From positions 2,625 to 66,624 of the forward strand of contig NMRB01000217.1 of NCBI GenBank assembly GCA_002633025.1: a DNA stretch of 64,000 bases, written 5' to 3'. The translations under genes and the position numbers were made by a program. Shown here piece after piece: positions 10,580-19,510 of the stretch. Each line of letters starts with the position of its first letter. Position 1 is the first letter of the stretch. Under the pieces are notes generated by a model that was not told the DNA's origin, searched no databases, and was given only the letters and a program-made list of their open reading frames with translations. The stretch comes from Notospermus geniculatus (Eukaryota; Nemertea; Pilidiophora; Heteronemertea; Lineidae).

Positions 10580-13109
10580 ATGTTGAGTACCAGCATGCCT
10601 CATTTATACCCCTCCATAATATGTTCAGCAGCAGCATGCCTCATTAATACCTCTCCATGACATGTTCAGCATGAGTATACCTCATTAATGCCCCTCTGTA
10701 TTACATGTTCAGCATCAAAATGCTTCATTAGTGCTCCATCTTTGAATCTTCAGGTTCCATTCCGTGGATTTGGGCAATCATTAGTCAAGTCAGCTGTCAT
10801 GATGATCGGTGAATTTGAATACGACACTCTCTTTAATGATATGCACACCGATCAAAGATCTCCCACAAACATGGTTTGGTTTGAGGCATTGACGATTATC
10901 CAGTTTTTCCTCTTCCTCGTCATCATGACCATCCTCATCATGAACTTGCTGGTAAGTTAATACTACCCTGCTAGATTTAGGCCTACTCATCAACCTGTGG
11001 AGACCAGTAGGTGGCATCTTCTCTCAAAATTTTCTCACATGGAAGTAATGCACGCGCAATTGAATAATCTCTAAGATGTTGATTTACGACTTTGTAACAC
11101 ACTAGTTCGATCTGTTCCAAAACATTTCCATGATTTATCCGCCATATTCTCTTCTCTTTCGTCTAGGTTGGTTTGGCTGTAGATGATATCAAGGCAGTAC
11201 AAGAGCAGGCTGTTCTCAAGAGGTTGGCCATGCAGGTACTGTACTGACAGATTACTGCCTTTAATGAGGAAGCCGCCCGCCGTTTATCCCGACAGGTCGG
11301 CGCAGCGATCGATGTGACCGAACCGACGTCATTGACGTCGTTTTATGTGTTGACGTTGCGTCGTGAAAAAATCTGCTGTACATTTTTCTACCGGAAAAAA
11401 TGAGATAAAGACGTTGCCGTTATCGCCATCCTACCTCTTTTATTTTAAGGAAAAAAGCAAAGAAATTGCAGAAATTTTCATCTGCGACAAGATGGTGTAA
11501 ATTTTAATGTCATGTGACCAAAAAAATAGGGTTTATTTCACGCCAGAAGTTAATGGAAATGACTGGAAATCACGTTGAAAAAAGAAATTTCGGTCACATC
11601 GATCGCAGCACCACGTCGTGACGTTAGTTCGTCCGGTTCCTCATTGAGAGCTGTCCTGATTACAGAGGTCTAATAGAAATAACCAATTTGGAACTGACTT
11701 CGGTGTCCTATGGAGAGCTGTCTGCTAAGAGGGGTTCCATTTATTGTGTTATGTCACGTAACACTGGGAACAGTTGCTGACGTCTAGCAGGTCTGAATGA
11801 CTTTTCTTTCTTTTCCCAGGTTGAGCTAGCTCTTGACGTAGAAAGTTTCGTTGTGCCCTCGGTAATTCGACGGAAGTTTATGATCAAGTGTCAGACGATA
11901 AAGGCAAATCAAAAACTCAATTGGTTCCAACGAACGTTCACATCAGAAGGACAGTTATCCGCTCAATCCATTGCCCAGGCTCTGAATCCTGAACTGGTAA
12001 GTTTGATGTCAGTGTGTGTGTTGCTTATATCCCAATCATTCTTCGGTTTGGGGGTCTACACAATACAGTCCCCCCTTGCTGTTAAGAACCCTTCAGGGTC
12101 CAAGGGTTAAGGTAACACTGGGAAAGTCTAACGCAGAGTTCGTAATTGCGATCACATGTCATGACATTTTGGGAGCCAGACGTTGGGTTCGTAATATCCA
12201 GGAGTTCGTAAAATCAAGGTTTGTGAAAGCGAGGGTGCACTGTACCATAGGATCGTATGTTCAGACTGAATGGCATCTTTGGTCTCAAATTTGTGACCCG
12301 TCACCACAAAACCAGTACAGGTGTAGTGTAAATGAATGTACCTATAAACCAGTGCCCGGGTTACAAAAGGTTCTATTGTATCCTGAATATTGGTTTTGCT
12401 CCTTGTGCGGCTTATTCCGTCCTACACAATAGGGTAGGGCACTGATTTATGGGGGGGGGGGGCAGTGAATTACGTTACACCTGCACTAAGTCGCTCTAAG
12501 TTGGCAGATTGAGACCATCGACGAAACTTGGATTTTAAGATACCGGCAGGAAAGACGCGTCGATTGACGTAAGTTTCATCAAAATCGGCCCAGGCGTTGG
12601 GGAGCTATCTTTGATAAACCTCGCGCCACTCGGAACTGGAATGAACTGTAGGCGTATTTTCTGTCTTTCGTAAAATCTGAGTGATTACATTTCTTCCTTT
12701 ATCTCCTGGAGTTACTTTGGTTCATCCTGGTTCATATCTTGTGCAACTTACGATGAATTTTGCTGTGACGGACGGGTCACATTTGCCATCTCCTGGGTTT
12801 CAATTTGTGTTTTTCCGCAGTTGTAGTGGAAGAGCCTTGAATGTTCTCTCCACAGTGAAATCATGACCCTTCTTGCGAGTTTGTCGTTTATTTTTGACTT
12901 TATTCATTCTCCAGGATAAAATTGAGAAACTACATGATGAACAAGAGAAACTTGTCGAACAGGTGGAGAGAATGAGATTCAGAATGAAAGAGATCTCCGG
13001 CCAGAATCAAAACATCACAGAGATGTTACGTGCCCTCGTCAAGAATGCTGGCATCGGATATGAAGACGAGGATGATCAAGATGATGAAGATAACGAGCCG
13101 ATTGATTAA
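3582..13109 (+). CDS. TRPA1: TRPA1-like cation channel (5' end outside window), 18 exons
   Basis: Joining 3582-3777, 4164-4347, 4567-4680, 4930-5018, 5194-5340, 5981-6092, 6252-6388, 6727-6848, 7150-7302, 7597-7691, 8362-8543, 9037-9187, 9650-9784, 10143-10343, 10754-10951, 11167-11235, 11820-11996 and 12915-13109 gives about 885 codons in one uninterrupted frame ending in TAA. Every junction has AG acceptor and GT donor, and the split codons agree in phase. The order is ankyrin repeats, a TPMRKLIRKMP linker, six membrane segments with a pore loop, a TRP-like helix, a coiled coil and an acidic tail. That is the architecture of TRPA1 and basal TRPA channels: non-selective, calcium-permeable plasma-membrane sensors of irritants or temperature. 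The first visible exon begins inside an ankyrin repeat, so the start codon and several repeats lie upstream. TRPA1 itself versus a sister TRPA (TRPA-basal, painless or pyrexia type) needs a phylogeny. Confidence 0.93.
3787..3957. mobile_element. Fold-back MITE, TATAGAGGC family, copy 1
   Basis: The left arm (ATAGAGGCTATGCAC, then TGATGTCATCA and CGCCATGTTGGATGGAA) is complementary to the right arm ending GTGCATAGCCTCTATAG. It is inserted just 3' of the first visible TRPA exon. Both arms contain TGACGTCA-like sites. Relatives lie at 8012-8205 and, more weakly, 15253-15424. Confidence 0.78.
5642..5950. mobile_element. MITE with 66-bp terminal inverted repeats
   Basis: Bases 5642-5707 (CCATCTTCGATGATCGAAGG onwards) are complementary to 5885-5950 with few mismatches. 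The 177-base interior has no coding potential. The element lies in the TRPA intron between exons 5194-5340 and 5981-6092 and ends only about 30 bases before the acceptor at 5980. Confidence 0.85.
6409..6480 (+). repeat. Possible tRNA-derived SINE fragment
   Basis: TGGCGCAGTGG matches a Pol III A box. About 30 bases later GGCTTGAATCCCC resembles a degenerate B box. No SINE tail follows because the next element begins at 6490. The call is weak. Confidence 0.35.
6490..6662. mobile_element. MITE with CAGGGGCGGATCC termini
   Basis: It begins CAGGGGCGGATCCACG and ends CGGATCCGCGCCTG, with GGGGGCGC / GCGCCCCCC inner arms. The flanking word GACAG is repeated on both sides and is a likely target duplication. 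CAGGGGCGGATC ends are typical of hAT-like MITEs. It lies in a TRPA intron. Confidence 0.75.
6911..7055. repeat. Degraded pogo/Tigger-like MITE
   Basis: It begins CAGTGGAACCTCTCTATTAAG and carries GTGTCCTGATTACAGAGGTC and GGTGTCCTTTAAACAGATGT. The internal words recur at about 11645-11745, where the element has been split by another insertion. No ORF is present. Confidence 0.5.
7150..13109 (+). CDS. TRPA1: TRPA membrane, pore and C-terminal exons
   Basis: S1 is FYYLNLAFYLIFLAFLTGYI (8362-8543), S2 YAIMVLVAIQVL (9037-9187) and S3 WVTYVTALLLVID (9650-9784). S4 (VFWAWIELVLFI) and S5 (FLPVFVLFLIAFGLTFFALL) share exon 10143-10343. Exon 10754-10951 carries the pore helix and filter (MMIGEFEYD) and S6 (FFLFLVIMTILIMNLL). 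The filter acidic residue is Glu where vertebrate TRPA1 has Asp, a conservative change also known from invertebrate channels. Exon 11167-11235 gives the TRP-like helix (GLAVDDIKAVQEQAVLKRL). The last exon is a heptad coiled coil (IEKLHDEQEKLVEQVERM), which assembles the tetramer in known structures, and ends in a run rich in Asp and Glu before the stop at 13107-13109. Confidence 0.92.
7892..8010. mobile_element. Fold-back MITE, CTTCCGGCAAGGCTCCGTAT family
   Basis: About 45 bases at the left end (CTTCCGGCAAGGCTCCGTAT, then CGTGTCACATATGATG) pair with the right end (CGTCATACGTGATACG ... ATACGGAGCATTGCTGGAAG). It abuts the next fold-back at 8012, so two elements lie end to end in the intron before the S1 exon. 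Confidence 0.75.
8012..8205. mobile_element. Fold-back MITE, TATAGAGGC family, copy 2
   Basis: The left arm (TATAGAGGCTTTCAAAATGACG ... CTGGAGGACACA) is complementary with mismatches to the right arm (TGTGTCCTCCAG ... GCAAAGCTTCTATTA). It is related in ends and in TGACGTCA-like arms to the element at 3787-3957. Confidence 0.65.
8208..8327. mobile_element. Fold-back MITE, AGTGAGCTTTCGCAACC family
   Basis: AGTGAGCTTTCGCAACC (8208) mirrors GGTTGCGAAAGCTCACT (8327), and the inner arms CGTTTATCTATTG / CAATAGATAAACG also pair. It forms a chain of three consecutive fold-backs with 7892-8010 and 8012-8205, ending 34 bases before the S1 exon. Confidence 0.82.
8797..8889 (-). repeat. tRNA-like SINE head
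   Basis: On the minus strand it reads GGGGATTTGGCCTAGTGGTTAAGG (A-box type) and later GTGGGTTCGAGTCC (B box). The two ends do not form an acceptor stem, so it is more likely a tRNA-derived SINE head or decayed tRNA than a working tRNA gene. Confidence 0.55.
8894..8973. repeat. Exact 40-bp tandem duplication
   Basis: The unit starting TTGATGGGGATTTATAACAA occurs twice, at 8894 and 8934, without visible difference. It lies in the intron before the S2 exon. Confidence 0.85.
9338..9545. mobile_element. MITE with GGCCGAGTATCCATAGGCTG termini
   Basis: The left end (GAGTATCCATAGGCTGTTC, then TTGTG) is complementary to the right end (CACAAGCGAACAGCCTATGG ATACGC). The interior is non-coding. It lies between the S2 and S3 exons. 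Confidence 0.72.
9948..10055. mobile_element. Fold-back MITE, GTATTCATAAAG family, copy 2
   Basis: The ends GGCCCCGTATTCATAAAGC and TTTATGAATATGGGGCC match the element at 3329-3455. The inner arms CTTAAGTCTAAGTATGA / TCATACTTAGACTTAAG pair perfectly. It lies in the intron before the S4-S5 exon. Confidence 0.82.
10400..10735. repeat. Minisatellite of about 48-bp units split by a (TAC)n microsatellite
   Basis: Degenerate units contain CAGCATGCCTCATTAATACC and CTCCATGACATGTTCAG. A run of ACT/TAC triplets at 10541-10579 sits inside one unit. It fills most of the intron before the pore exon. Confidence 0.75.
11262..11645. mobile_element. Inverted-repeat element inside an older MITE
   Basis: AATGAGGA at 11262 mirrors TCCTCATT at 11645, and the inner arms GCGATCGATGTGACCGAA (about 11311) and TTCGGTCACATCGATCGC (about 11589) are exact complements. 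Sequence after 11645 (GAGAGCTGTCCTGATTACAG) belongs to the pogo-like family seen at 6911, so the insertion is nested. Confidence 0.65.
12520..12650. repeat. Dispersed repeat shared with the thioredoxin intron
   Basis: Words such as GTCGATTGACGTA, GTTTC-TCAAA and GGAGCTATC-TTGATAAACCTCGCGC recur in the same order at about 60595-60695. Both copies lie in introns of unrelated genes. No ORF or terminal structure is visible. Confidence 0.6.
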
Positions 13110-13777
13110 GAGGGTGCATTGCTGCTCTGTTAATTTCAAAATTTGAGAGTCTGTGATTATCTTGAAGATCCAGAATGCAGGGGAAACTCCTCGTGGGGTG
13201 CCTTTTTGCGGGTATAGGCCACTCAATCAAGGACCATGAGTTCGGTTCCTCTTTTTGTCATGCATAAAGGCGCTGCTCCACTTGACAGTTGTAATTCTCG
13301 CAGAAGTTGGCTCACAATGGGCAATTCACCATTATTTGTTCCTCACGGCTTACGCTGGGACCAATGACATAAACAACTGCTCGCAGTTGAGTTGCCCATT
13401 GAGAGCCAACTTCTGCGAGAAAACTGTCAAGTGGAGCAACGCGTTAAGTTTGTATATTTATGATTTTATAGAGTCCACTGTCTATATTACCGGTATACAA
13501 TTTTATTTTCACAATTAGACAGTTGAATTTATATCCCTTTAAGTTTGCCATTGTTACAGTAACCCTATTGGCACCCCGCTTTTGCCCAGTTGGCTGTTAC
13601 TTATGAAAAAAACAAAATGTCCCCCCTGGATCATAGAACCATCTCTTGTTAGATATTGAGGAGGTGCTGAAGTGACAGTAAAGCTGTTTATGCTTAGCCT
13701 TTGAGTAGGCCTATGATACATGCAAGGAATTTTGTATTTTTGACTGTTGGCAAAGATCGTCTTGGCGGTCCAATAAA
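13110..13777 (+). other. TRPA1: TRPA 3'UTR with candidate poly(A) signal
   Basis: After the stop at 13107-13109 no further splice or ORF signal is seen. AATAAA at 13772-13777 is the first well-placed polyadenylation hexamer. The UTR contains the inverted repeat at 13271-13442. Confidence 0.5.
13271..13442. repeat. Inverted repeat with about 50-bp arms in TRPA 3'UTR
   Basis: GCTGCTCCACTTGACAGTT, then TTCTCGCAGAAGTTGGCTC and ATGGGCAA, is mirrored by TTGCCCAT, GAGCCAACTTCTGCGAGAA and AACTGTCAAGTGGAGCAAC. If transcribed in the 3'UTR it would form a long hairpin. Confidence 0.8.
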
Positions 13778-14093
13778 CATTCTGTTATTCCCTTATTGTT
13801 AAGGGGCATTATAAAGGGACCTCCCCTGTGCAGGGTCTCCTCACAAAATATGATCAAACATCCACCCAGTCACTTGTCTGTGAATTTTTGTATAAAATGT
13901 AAACAATATCTTTTAGATTATCTATTTTTATATCATATTTATGTGTTTTATTCATAATATTAGTCATTAGCTCTACGGGACGCGTGAGTGATGATTAGGT
14001 CGGCAACAGGCAGTCAAGAGAAAGCATTGCCTCTTTTGGGTGTGTTCATCATTTCAGGATCTTGAAAGACATGATTGAGCAATGAAATGGGCA

Positions 14094-14330
14094 TCAGCGA
14101 GAGTAGCACAGTTTAACATCAGCACCTGTCACCTCTGAGGTCCAGGTGCGATCCCCAATCAGACCTGAGGACGACACTAGTTGATTGACAGCGCACGGTT
14201 TCCGCGGGCCCTCTGGTTTCCTCCTGCAGTACTCTTGAGTGACTGGAGTACTAATGTGAATCGTTTTGAGACTGTTTTACAGTGAAAAGTGCTAACGGGT
14301 ATATAAAGGCGTCATTATTATCATCATTAA
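14094..14330 (+). repeat. SINE with GAGACTGTTTTACAGTG tail
   Basis: A degenerate B box (AGGTGCGATCCCC) precedes TTTTGAGACTGTTTTACAGTG, AAAAGTGCTAACGGGTATATAA and an ATTATTATCATCATT tail. This resembles the widespread GCGCTTTGAGAC...GCGCTATATAAAT(ATT)n SINE tail. The A box is not convincing. Confidence 0.55.
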
Positions 14331-15725
14331 TATTTTAGGATAGAAATTTTAAGGTAGAAGTTCATCTCTTCAAGTTACATGTATTTATTAGTATCAGTAT
14401 TATAGGACGTACTGATGATGTTCGTTAAGCATGGTCCAAAAATGAATTTCTGTCCTAAGTCCGTAAGTTTTGTCCACATTTTCCTGTGATTTTTCACTCT
14501 CTGCTGTCCCAGATGTGACTTCTAGCCGAACTATTAGTAAAGGCCTCTCCACACAATTACCCTGAATGCAGTACAATTTTTGTATGCGCCCGTTGTAGAA
14601 CAAATAAACGATTTACCGCCCAACATAACGTGAAATGCACAAATATGTGGAGGCCTTAAAGTTCGTAACACGACTGTTAGAAGTCGATGCATGTAGTGGA
14701 AAAGGTCCGGAACGAAATTTGATTGGTTGGTGCCCTATTTGGAATATAATAGGAATTCCCTGACACATTAAGCCATGCACGTCGACATGGTGGTCGAGGC
14801 CTACAAAAGGAAACCACAGTATTAACGAGACGTTCGTACAATACAACTATTTGGTTCCTACCAAATATGGCAAACAATGGTTTGAAGACAAAGAAGTTAA
14901 CATAGGTATTTTGGGCGAAAGGATTTGGTGAAACCTGTGACAGCTATCGGCTATACCACAATGTTTATATGCAGCGGGAATTCCCTTCTCCATGATAACG
15001 TTAATATTGTTCGGCGATCTTATTCCAAGATTCAGTAAATTCAGTAAATTGCATCAACTCTCATGCTTCCGAGCTAAACTGCCGGAATTTTAGTGCCGAA
15101 GGTTGCATTTTTCTCAGTTGAGTATTATAAAATCAAGATAATGTCAACGTCTTGCAATAGATAAACATGTTTAGAACAATTTGAACCTATTGGTAATCTG
15201 AAGTTCGATCTGATGACTTCAAAAAATGCATTTGAAGTGTGATAAATTTACAGTAGAGGCCTCCTGCGCATGCCCAGATTGATTTCTTCCGGTCGTCAAT
15301 AATATTCTATTGGCTTTGCTGTGGAGGTAGGCGTCGACTACGCCGATTTGGCTGCGTCACCGTACTATTTTTAGGAGGGCTTTCCCCATGTTGTGGCCGT
15401 TCTCCGAAAGGTGACGCCTCTATAGCAAATTCCCTTCCTAACAGTCGTGGTAAGACTTAAAGTTGATGACTTCGGGACAGAAATTATTATTGTGCCTTCA
15501 ACTTTTTGACTTAAATGTGATTAATGGAATGTGATAACTGGACTTTTGGTGAGAATTAAATCGTGAGGCACAAACCCTGATGTATTCTCACTGAAATGTA
15601 CTTTGTTAGTGTTAGTACCTCAACCATTATTACTTGAGGTGCAGGATGTAATATACTCTCTGTCCTGGTAGCTATTTTAGAGACATATTGAATACATTTT
15701 AAATGTTCAGATTTTGATATTCTAT
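14331..15725. other. Intergenic, little recognisable
   Basis: No splice-linked ORF or RNA gene is seen. Short open frames on the minus strand near 14400-14880 have no protein-like features. At 15253-15424 a degraded member of the TATAGAGGC fold-back family ends GTGACGCCTCTATAG. Confidence 0.5.
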
Positions 15726-15802
15726 AGTCCATTGAACAGTTAACATGCTAAGAGATAGAGTATAATACTCTATCTGTTAGCATGTTAACTGTTCAATGGA
15801 CT
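15726..15802. repeat. Near-perfect 37-bp-arm hairpin
   Basis: AGTCCATTGAACAGTTAACA onwards pairs with the mirror sequence ending GTTCAATGGACT. Only one mismatch is seen in 37 positions, with a 3-base loop. A second small hairpin (ATGGAGGTAT ... ATACCTCCAT) lies at about 15891-15920; its left half recurs at about 27076. Confidence 0.85.
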
Positions 15803-16816
15803 GTTGACTTCTATTTTGCACGTCACCTTGATAATAGATACATACTTGTTGATATTGTGGGAAAATATTTGAAATTTTCTTGGTTTTATCATGGAGGTAT
15901 AAAATAAGACATACCTCCATGGTTTTATCAATTGTGGAGATTATAGGGTCAACTCAGGAGAATACAATGCAATAGAACAGGAACTTTCTTGCGCTTAGTT
16001 TTACCCCACTTGTTCAAAACAGTATTTCTCCCAAATCATAACTTCAAACCTATCCCTATTTTGTTCAGCATTGACCATTAGGCATATTGGTATGAGTACC
16101 TGATGTAGTGTAGTGGGCACCAGCTAGTATACCAGGTCCAACGCCAGCTTGTAGCTTCACTTCAGCTACAAGTGTCCTTGTAGCTCCAAGCTGCAAGTGT
16201 CAATCATGGTCTGTTCTTTCTGTCCCCAGATGGCGTCATTGAATTGAGAAAAAAGTGTGGGCACAGAGGTGGTGGCACCTCGTCATGATGATGATAACTC
16301 ATGAAGTGGTGCCATCTGGCACTATGGTGCTGAACCAGCAAGTAGCATGCATCAGGGCCCCTTTACGCCAATGCATGATATTTACATTGTTATCTCGATC
16401 ATGAAAATATTGTTGTACTTAGGAATTCTGTATCAGTACTTCTGTTGATAATAAATTTTCTAGGATGTCTACACGTCTTGTCTTCCAGTTGTCGCTCCTT
16501 AAAAGATTTATGGTGATTTTTCCACCAGAAATCACCACGGTTAGACCCTTTAAGTTTGGTACCGGTAATTGTTTTTTTGCGAGTTGAACATCTGTGTGCA
16601 AGATCTGAGACATCAGTGAGGTTTATTTCGCGAACGAAACACGCAAACGGAATGACGTCACAGGTTCTTGCTCCTCGCCCGGTGTCTTATCCACCATCTT
16701 CCGTCACTAGGCCTAGGTGTCATTGTCGTGCAGGCCAAGCCGATGTTTTTCTATTGAAATGTATAAAATCATAAGAAATCGACAACATAATATGCTTTTT
16801 ATTCCTTTTCTTTCAG

Positions 16817-17182
16817 ATAAAAAAGGTCCCAAGAAACTACATACAACCTTCGGGAGTCGGGAGTTCAAACATGACTGTCCTTCGCATAGAGTCAATTCAA
16901 AGCTCAAATTCAGGCATGTCCTTAGTGACTGCTTGTGGAAGCCTCGGCGACAGCTTCGAGATCACGGGCGTTGTAACCTTCCCCTCCATCATCAACATCT
17001 ATCACTCTGCTGATGTGGCTCAGAGATGCGGTCGAGAGACGCTGTGGTACGGCACTGGTGGCGGTGCCTCGTGTTGCAAGGAAAATGGATTAGTCGCGTT
17101 CGTGAGTCCCTGCCCTGAAACGCGATGTAGGAATAAGAGATATAAATTTGATGACAACTTTTGTCAGGACTACGTCTGCTGA
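16817..17182 (+). CDS. Doubtful terminal coding exon, cysteine-rich
   Basis: A pyrimidine tract and TTTCAG end at 16816, followed by about 120 open codons to TGA at 17180-17182 and AATAAA at 17228-17233. This has the form of a last exon. The peptide has eight cysteines, including RCGRETLWYGTGGGASCC and PCPETRC near the end. No signal peptide, family motif or upstream exon is recognised. ATG at 16871 would give 103 residues if the frame started here. It could equally be a chance ORF. Confidence 0.3.
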   Translation: MKKVPRNYIQPSGVGSSNMTVLRIESIQSSNSGMSLVTACGSLGDSFEITGVVTFPSIINIYHSADVAQRCGRETLWYGTGGGASCCKENGLVAFVSPCPETRCRNKRYKFDDNFCQDYVC

Positions 17183-17227
17183 AGTGGAGTATTCGACAGA
17201 TGAGTATGTATACTCAAGGTTTGGAGG

Positions 17228-17233
17228 AATAAA
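17228..17233 (+). terminator. Candidate poly(A) signal AATAAA
   Basis: The hexamer lies 46 bases after the stop of the doubtful exon at 16817-17182 and is the main contextual support for it. Confidence 0.3.
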
Positions 17234-17951
17234 ACCTGACACGGCCAGCACTAAACAGGGAGCTAAACTTTATGATTAACAAAGCGGAATGAAAAATACA
17301 ACCAAGTTCATAAGGTTGTGGCTTGTTCGATCCCCAAATGGCCTTGAGATAGACTACACCAAAATTACCCGGTACACGGATTCGCTTCCGCGGGAATTTT
17401 CTTCACAAACAACAGCAGCCGTGGTCTCAGTAAGGCAGAAATTCTACAGCCGAACTCTTTTAAGAGAGAGTAGCATCCAAGAACTTCAGACGTCAGACGC
17501 AAGTCCTACACCGAGTCCGACATGCGGTTGGAGCCGATGATGGCGGCACCGACCGACTGTAAGCCAGAATGATGGTCACCGGTAGGTAACTTACCGAGTT
17601 TCGTCGTCGCCTTCGTGCGGTGCAATTACTGGTCGGGAGACGAGTCTTGAGAGGAACTGCTTGAATTTCTCCGTCTTCAAAAAGTGGACAACAGGCTGCA
17701 CAATACACGAAAGTTTGGCAAACATGGTTGGCTGAGTGTGACTAGCGGATATTTCCACGCCCAGGCTATGCAATACGGGTATCACGGCGTAGGAGTCCAG
17801 CAAATGAGATAGCCAATCACTATGCTGTTAAAGCAAACCTGCAAGGGAGTGATACCAGAGGTGTTAATATGTTTTTCTGCCATATCCCGAGGGGTAATTT
17901 CAGTACACGATTCTGACAGAGTTTACGCCAAGCCTCCAAAACACCAACGCG

Positions 17952-18847
17952 TATGGCAAGCCGTTTGTTCATTATTTCCAAAACCTTAGTTTTTGCTCCA
18001 GAAACTAGGTTTCTGACTTCAAAAACTAAGTTTCTGGTCCAGAAATTTAGTTTTTGGACATCTAACTAGTACTTTGGATCCAGAAACTTAGTTTCACGAG
18101 CAAAAACTAAGATTCTGCACCAAAAACTAAGTTTCTGGACCAAAATCTTGGTTTCTAAAGTCAAAAACTTAGTTTCAGGCCAAAAACTGCTTGCAAAAAC
18201 CCAGTTATGGAAAGCTGTTCGTTCACTAAAGGCAGAAACCATGTTTTTGACTTCAGAAACTAAGTTTTTGGCCCAGACTTAGTTTTTAACCATCAAACTT
18301 GTCCTTTGGATCCAAAAACTAAGTTTCTGGAACATAAACTAAGTTTCTGGACCAAAAACTTGGTTTCTGAAGTCAAAAACTTAGTTTCTGCCTGAAACTA
18401 AGTTTTTGCCAGAAACTAAGTTTTTGACTTCAGAAACCAAGTTTTTGGTCCAGAAACTTAGTTTTTGGTCAGAAACTTAGTTTCTGGATCCAAAATAAAG
18501 TTACATGTTCAAATACTAAGTTTTTGAAGTCAAAAACCTGGTTTCTGAACAAACGGCTTTCCATAACTGTGTTTTTGAAAGCAGAAACTAAGTTTTTGGC
18601 CAGAAACTAAGTTTCTGACTTCAGAAACCAAGATTTTGGTCCAGAAACCAATATTTTGGTCCAGAAACTTAGTTTGGTGCAGAATCTTAGTTTTTGCTCC
18701 TGAAACTAAGTTTCTGGATCCAAAGTATACTAGTTAGATGTCCAAAAACTAAGTTTTTGGACTAGAAACTTAGTTTTTGAAGTCAGAAACCTAGTTTCTG
18801 GAGCAAAAACTAAGTTTCTGGAAATAATAAACAAACGGCTTGCCATA
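17952..18847. mobile_element. 896-bp palindromic element built of AAACTAAGTTTCTGG repeats
   Basis: The ends TATGGCAAGCCGTTTGTT and AACAAACGGCTTGCCATA are complementary. The sequence AACGCG stands immediately outside both ends, a 6-base target duplication. The interior is dozens of degenerate copies of AAACTAAGTTTYTGG and its complement. A second inner pair of end-like motifs (TTATGGAAAGCTGTTCGTTC near 18204, CGGCTTTCCATAAC near 18555) suggests a nested or duplicated arm. There is no ORF. See findings. Confidence 0.88.
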
Positions 18848-18877
18848 AACGCGGACGTCTTCTTCTATCCTTTTGTT

Positions 18878-19510
18878 AGCTCACCTCTGTGAGGTGAGCT
18901 TCTCTCATGGTGTGTCGTCCGTCGTTGTTAACAGGGGTGGCACGTTTGTAAACTGCTTGGGTTACAAACTTGAAATTTGGTGTACAGGTACCCTATGGTA
19001 AAAACTATCTCTGGACCGAAACTTAGCGCTGCTGGTTGTACACTCTGGCCTGTAGGGGGCGCTTTGTGAAAACCTTCTTTTGGCCGTATCTCCTGAACGC
19101 TGTTAGCTAGAACTACGAAACTTTTATGGTGGGTTCATCTGATGAGACTACATCACATAAATCCCGGTTTTTTGATTCGACCTACTTTTCAAGGTCACAG
19201 AGGTCAAAGTTCAAAATTCACTGTTTGGTGGCACATTTCATGGCTATTTGACATAGAGTGTTGTGATTTGGTGTGAAGAAATATCTAGGCACCCTGCACA
19301 AATGCACCAAATTTCAACCTGATCGGACTTCAAATATGGCCGCCAGGAAGCCATCTTGAAAAATGGACTTTGACCCACATTTTATAAATAGGAGTAGGTA
19401 GGATGTTTTAACCTTGTCAAACTATGTATCTAGGTATGGTAAATCAAAGCGCTGTCTGATGCAAAATCGTGGACGTACGACGGGGACGTACCCTGTTAAC
19501 ACACTGCATA
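18878..19510. repeat. Dispersed repeat starting with a GCTCACCT/AGGTGAGC hairpin
   Basis: It starts TTAGCTCACCTCTGTGAGG TGAGC. Further inside, GACCTACTTTTCAAGGTCAC and AGAGGTCAAAGTTC recur at about 63086-63122. Two copies of one repeat family therefore lie in this window. No coding sequence is seen. Confidence 0.6.
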
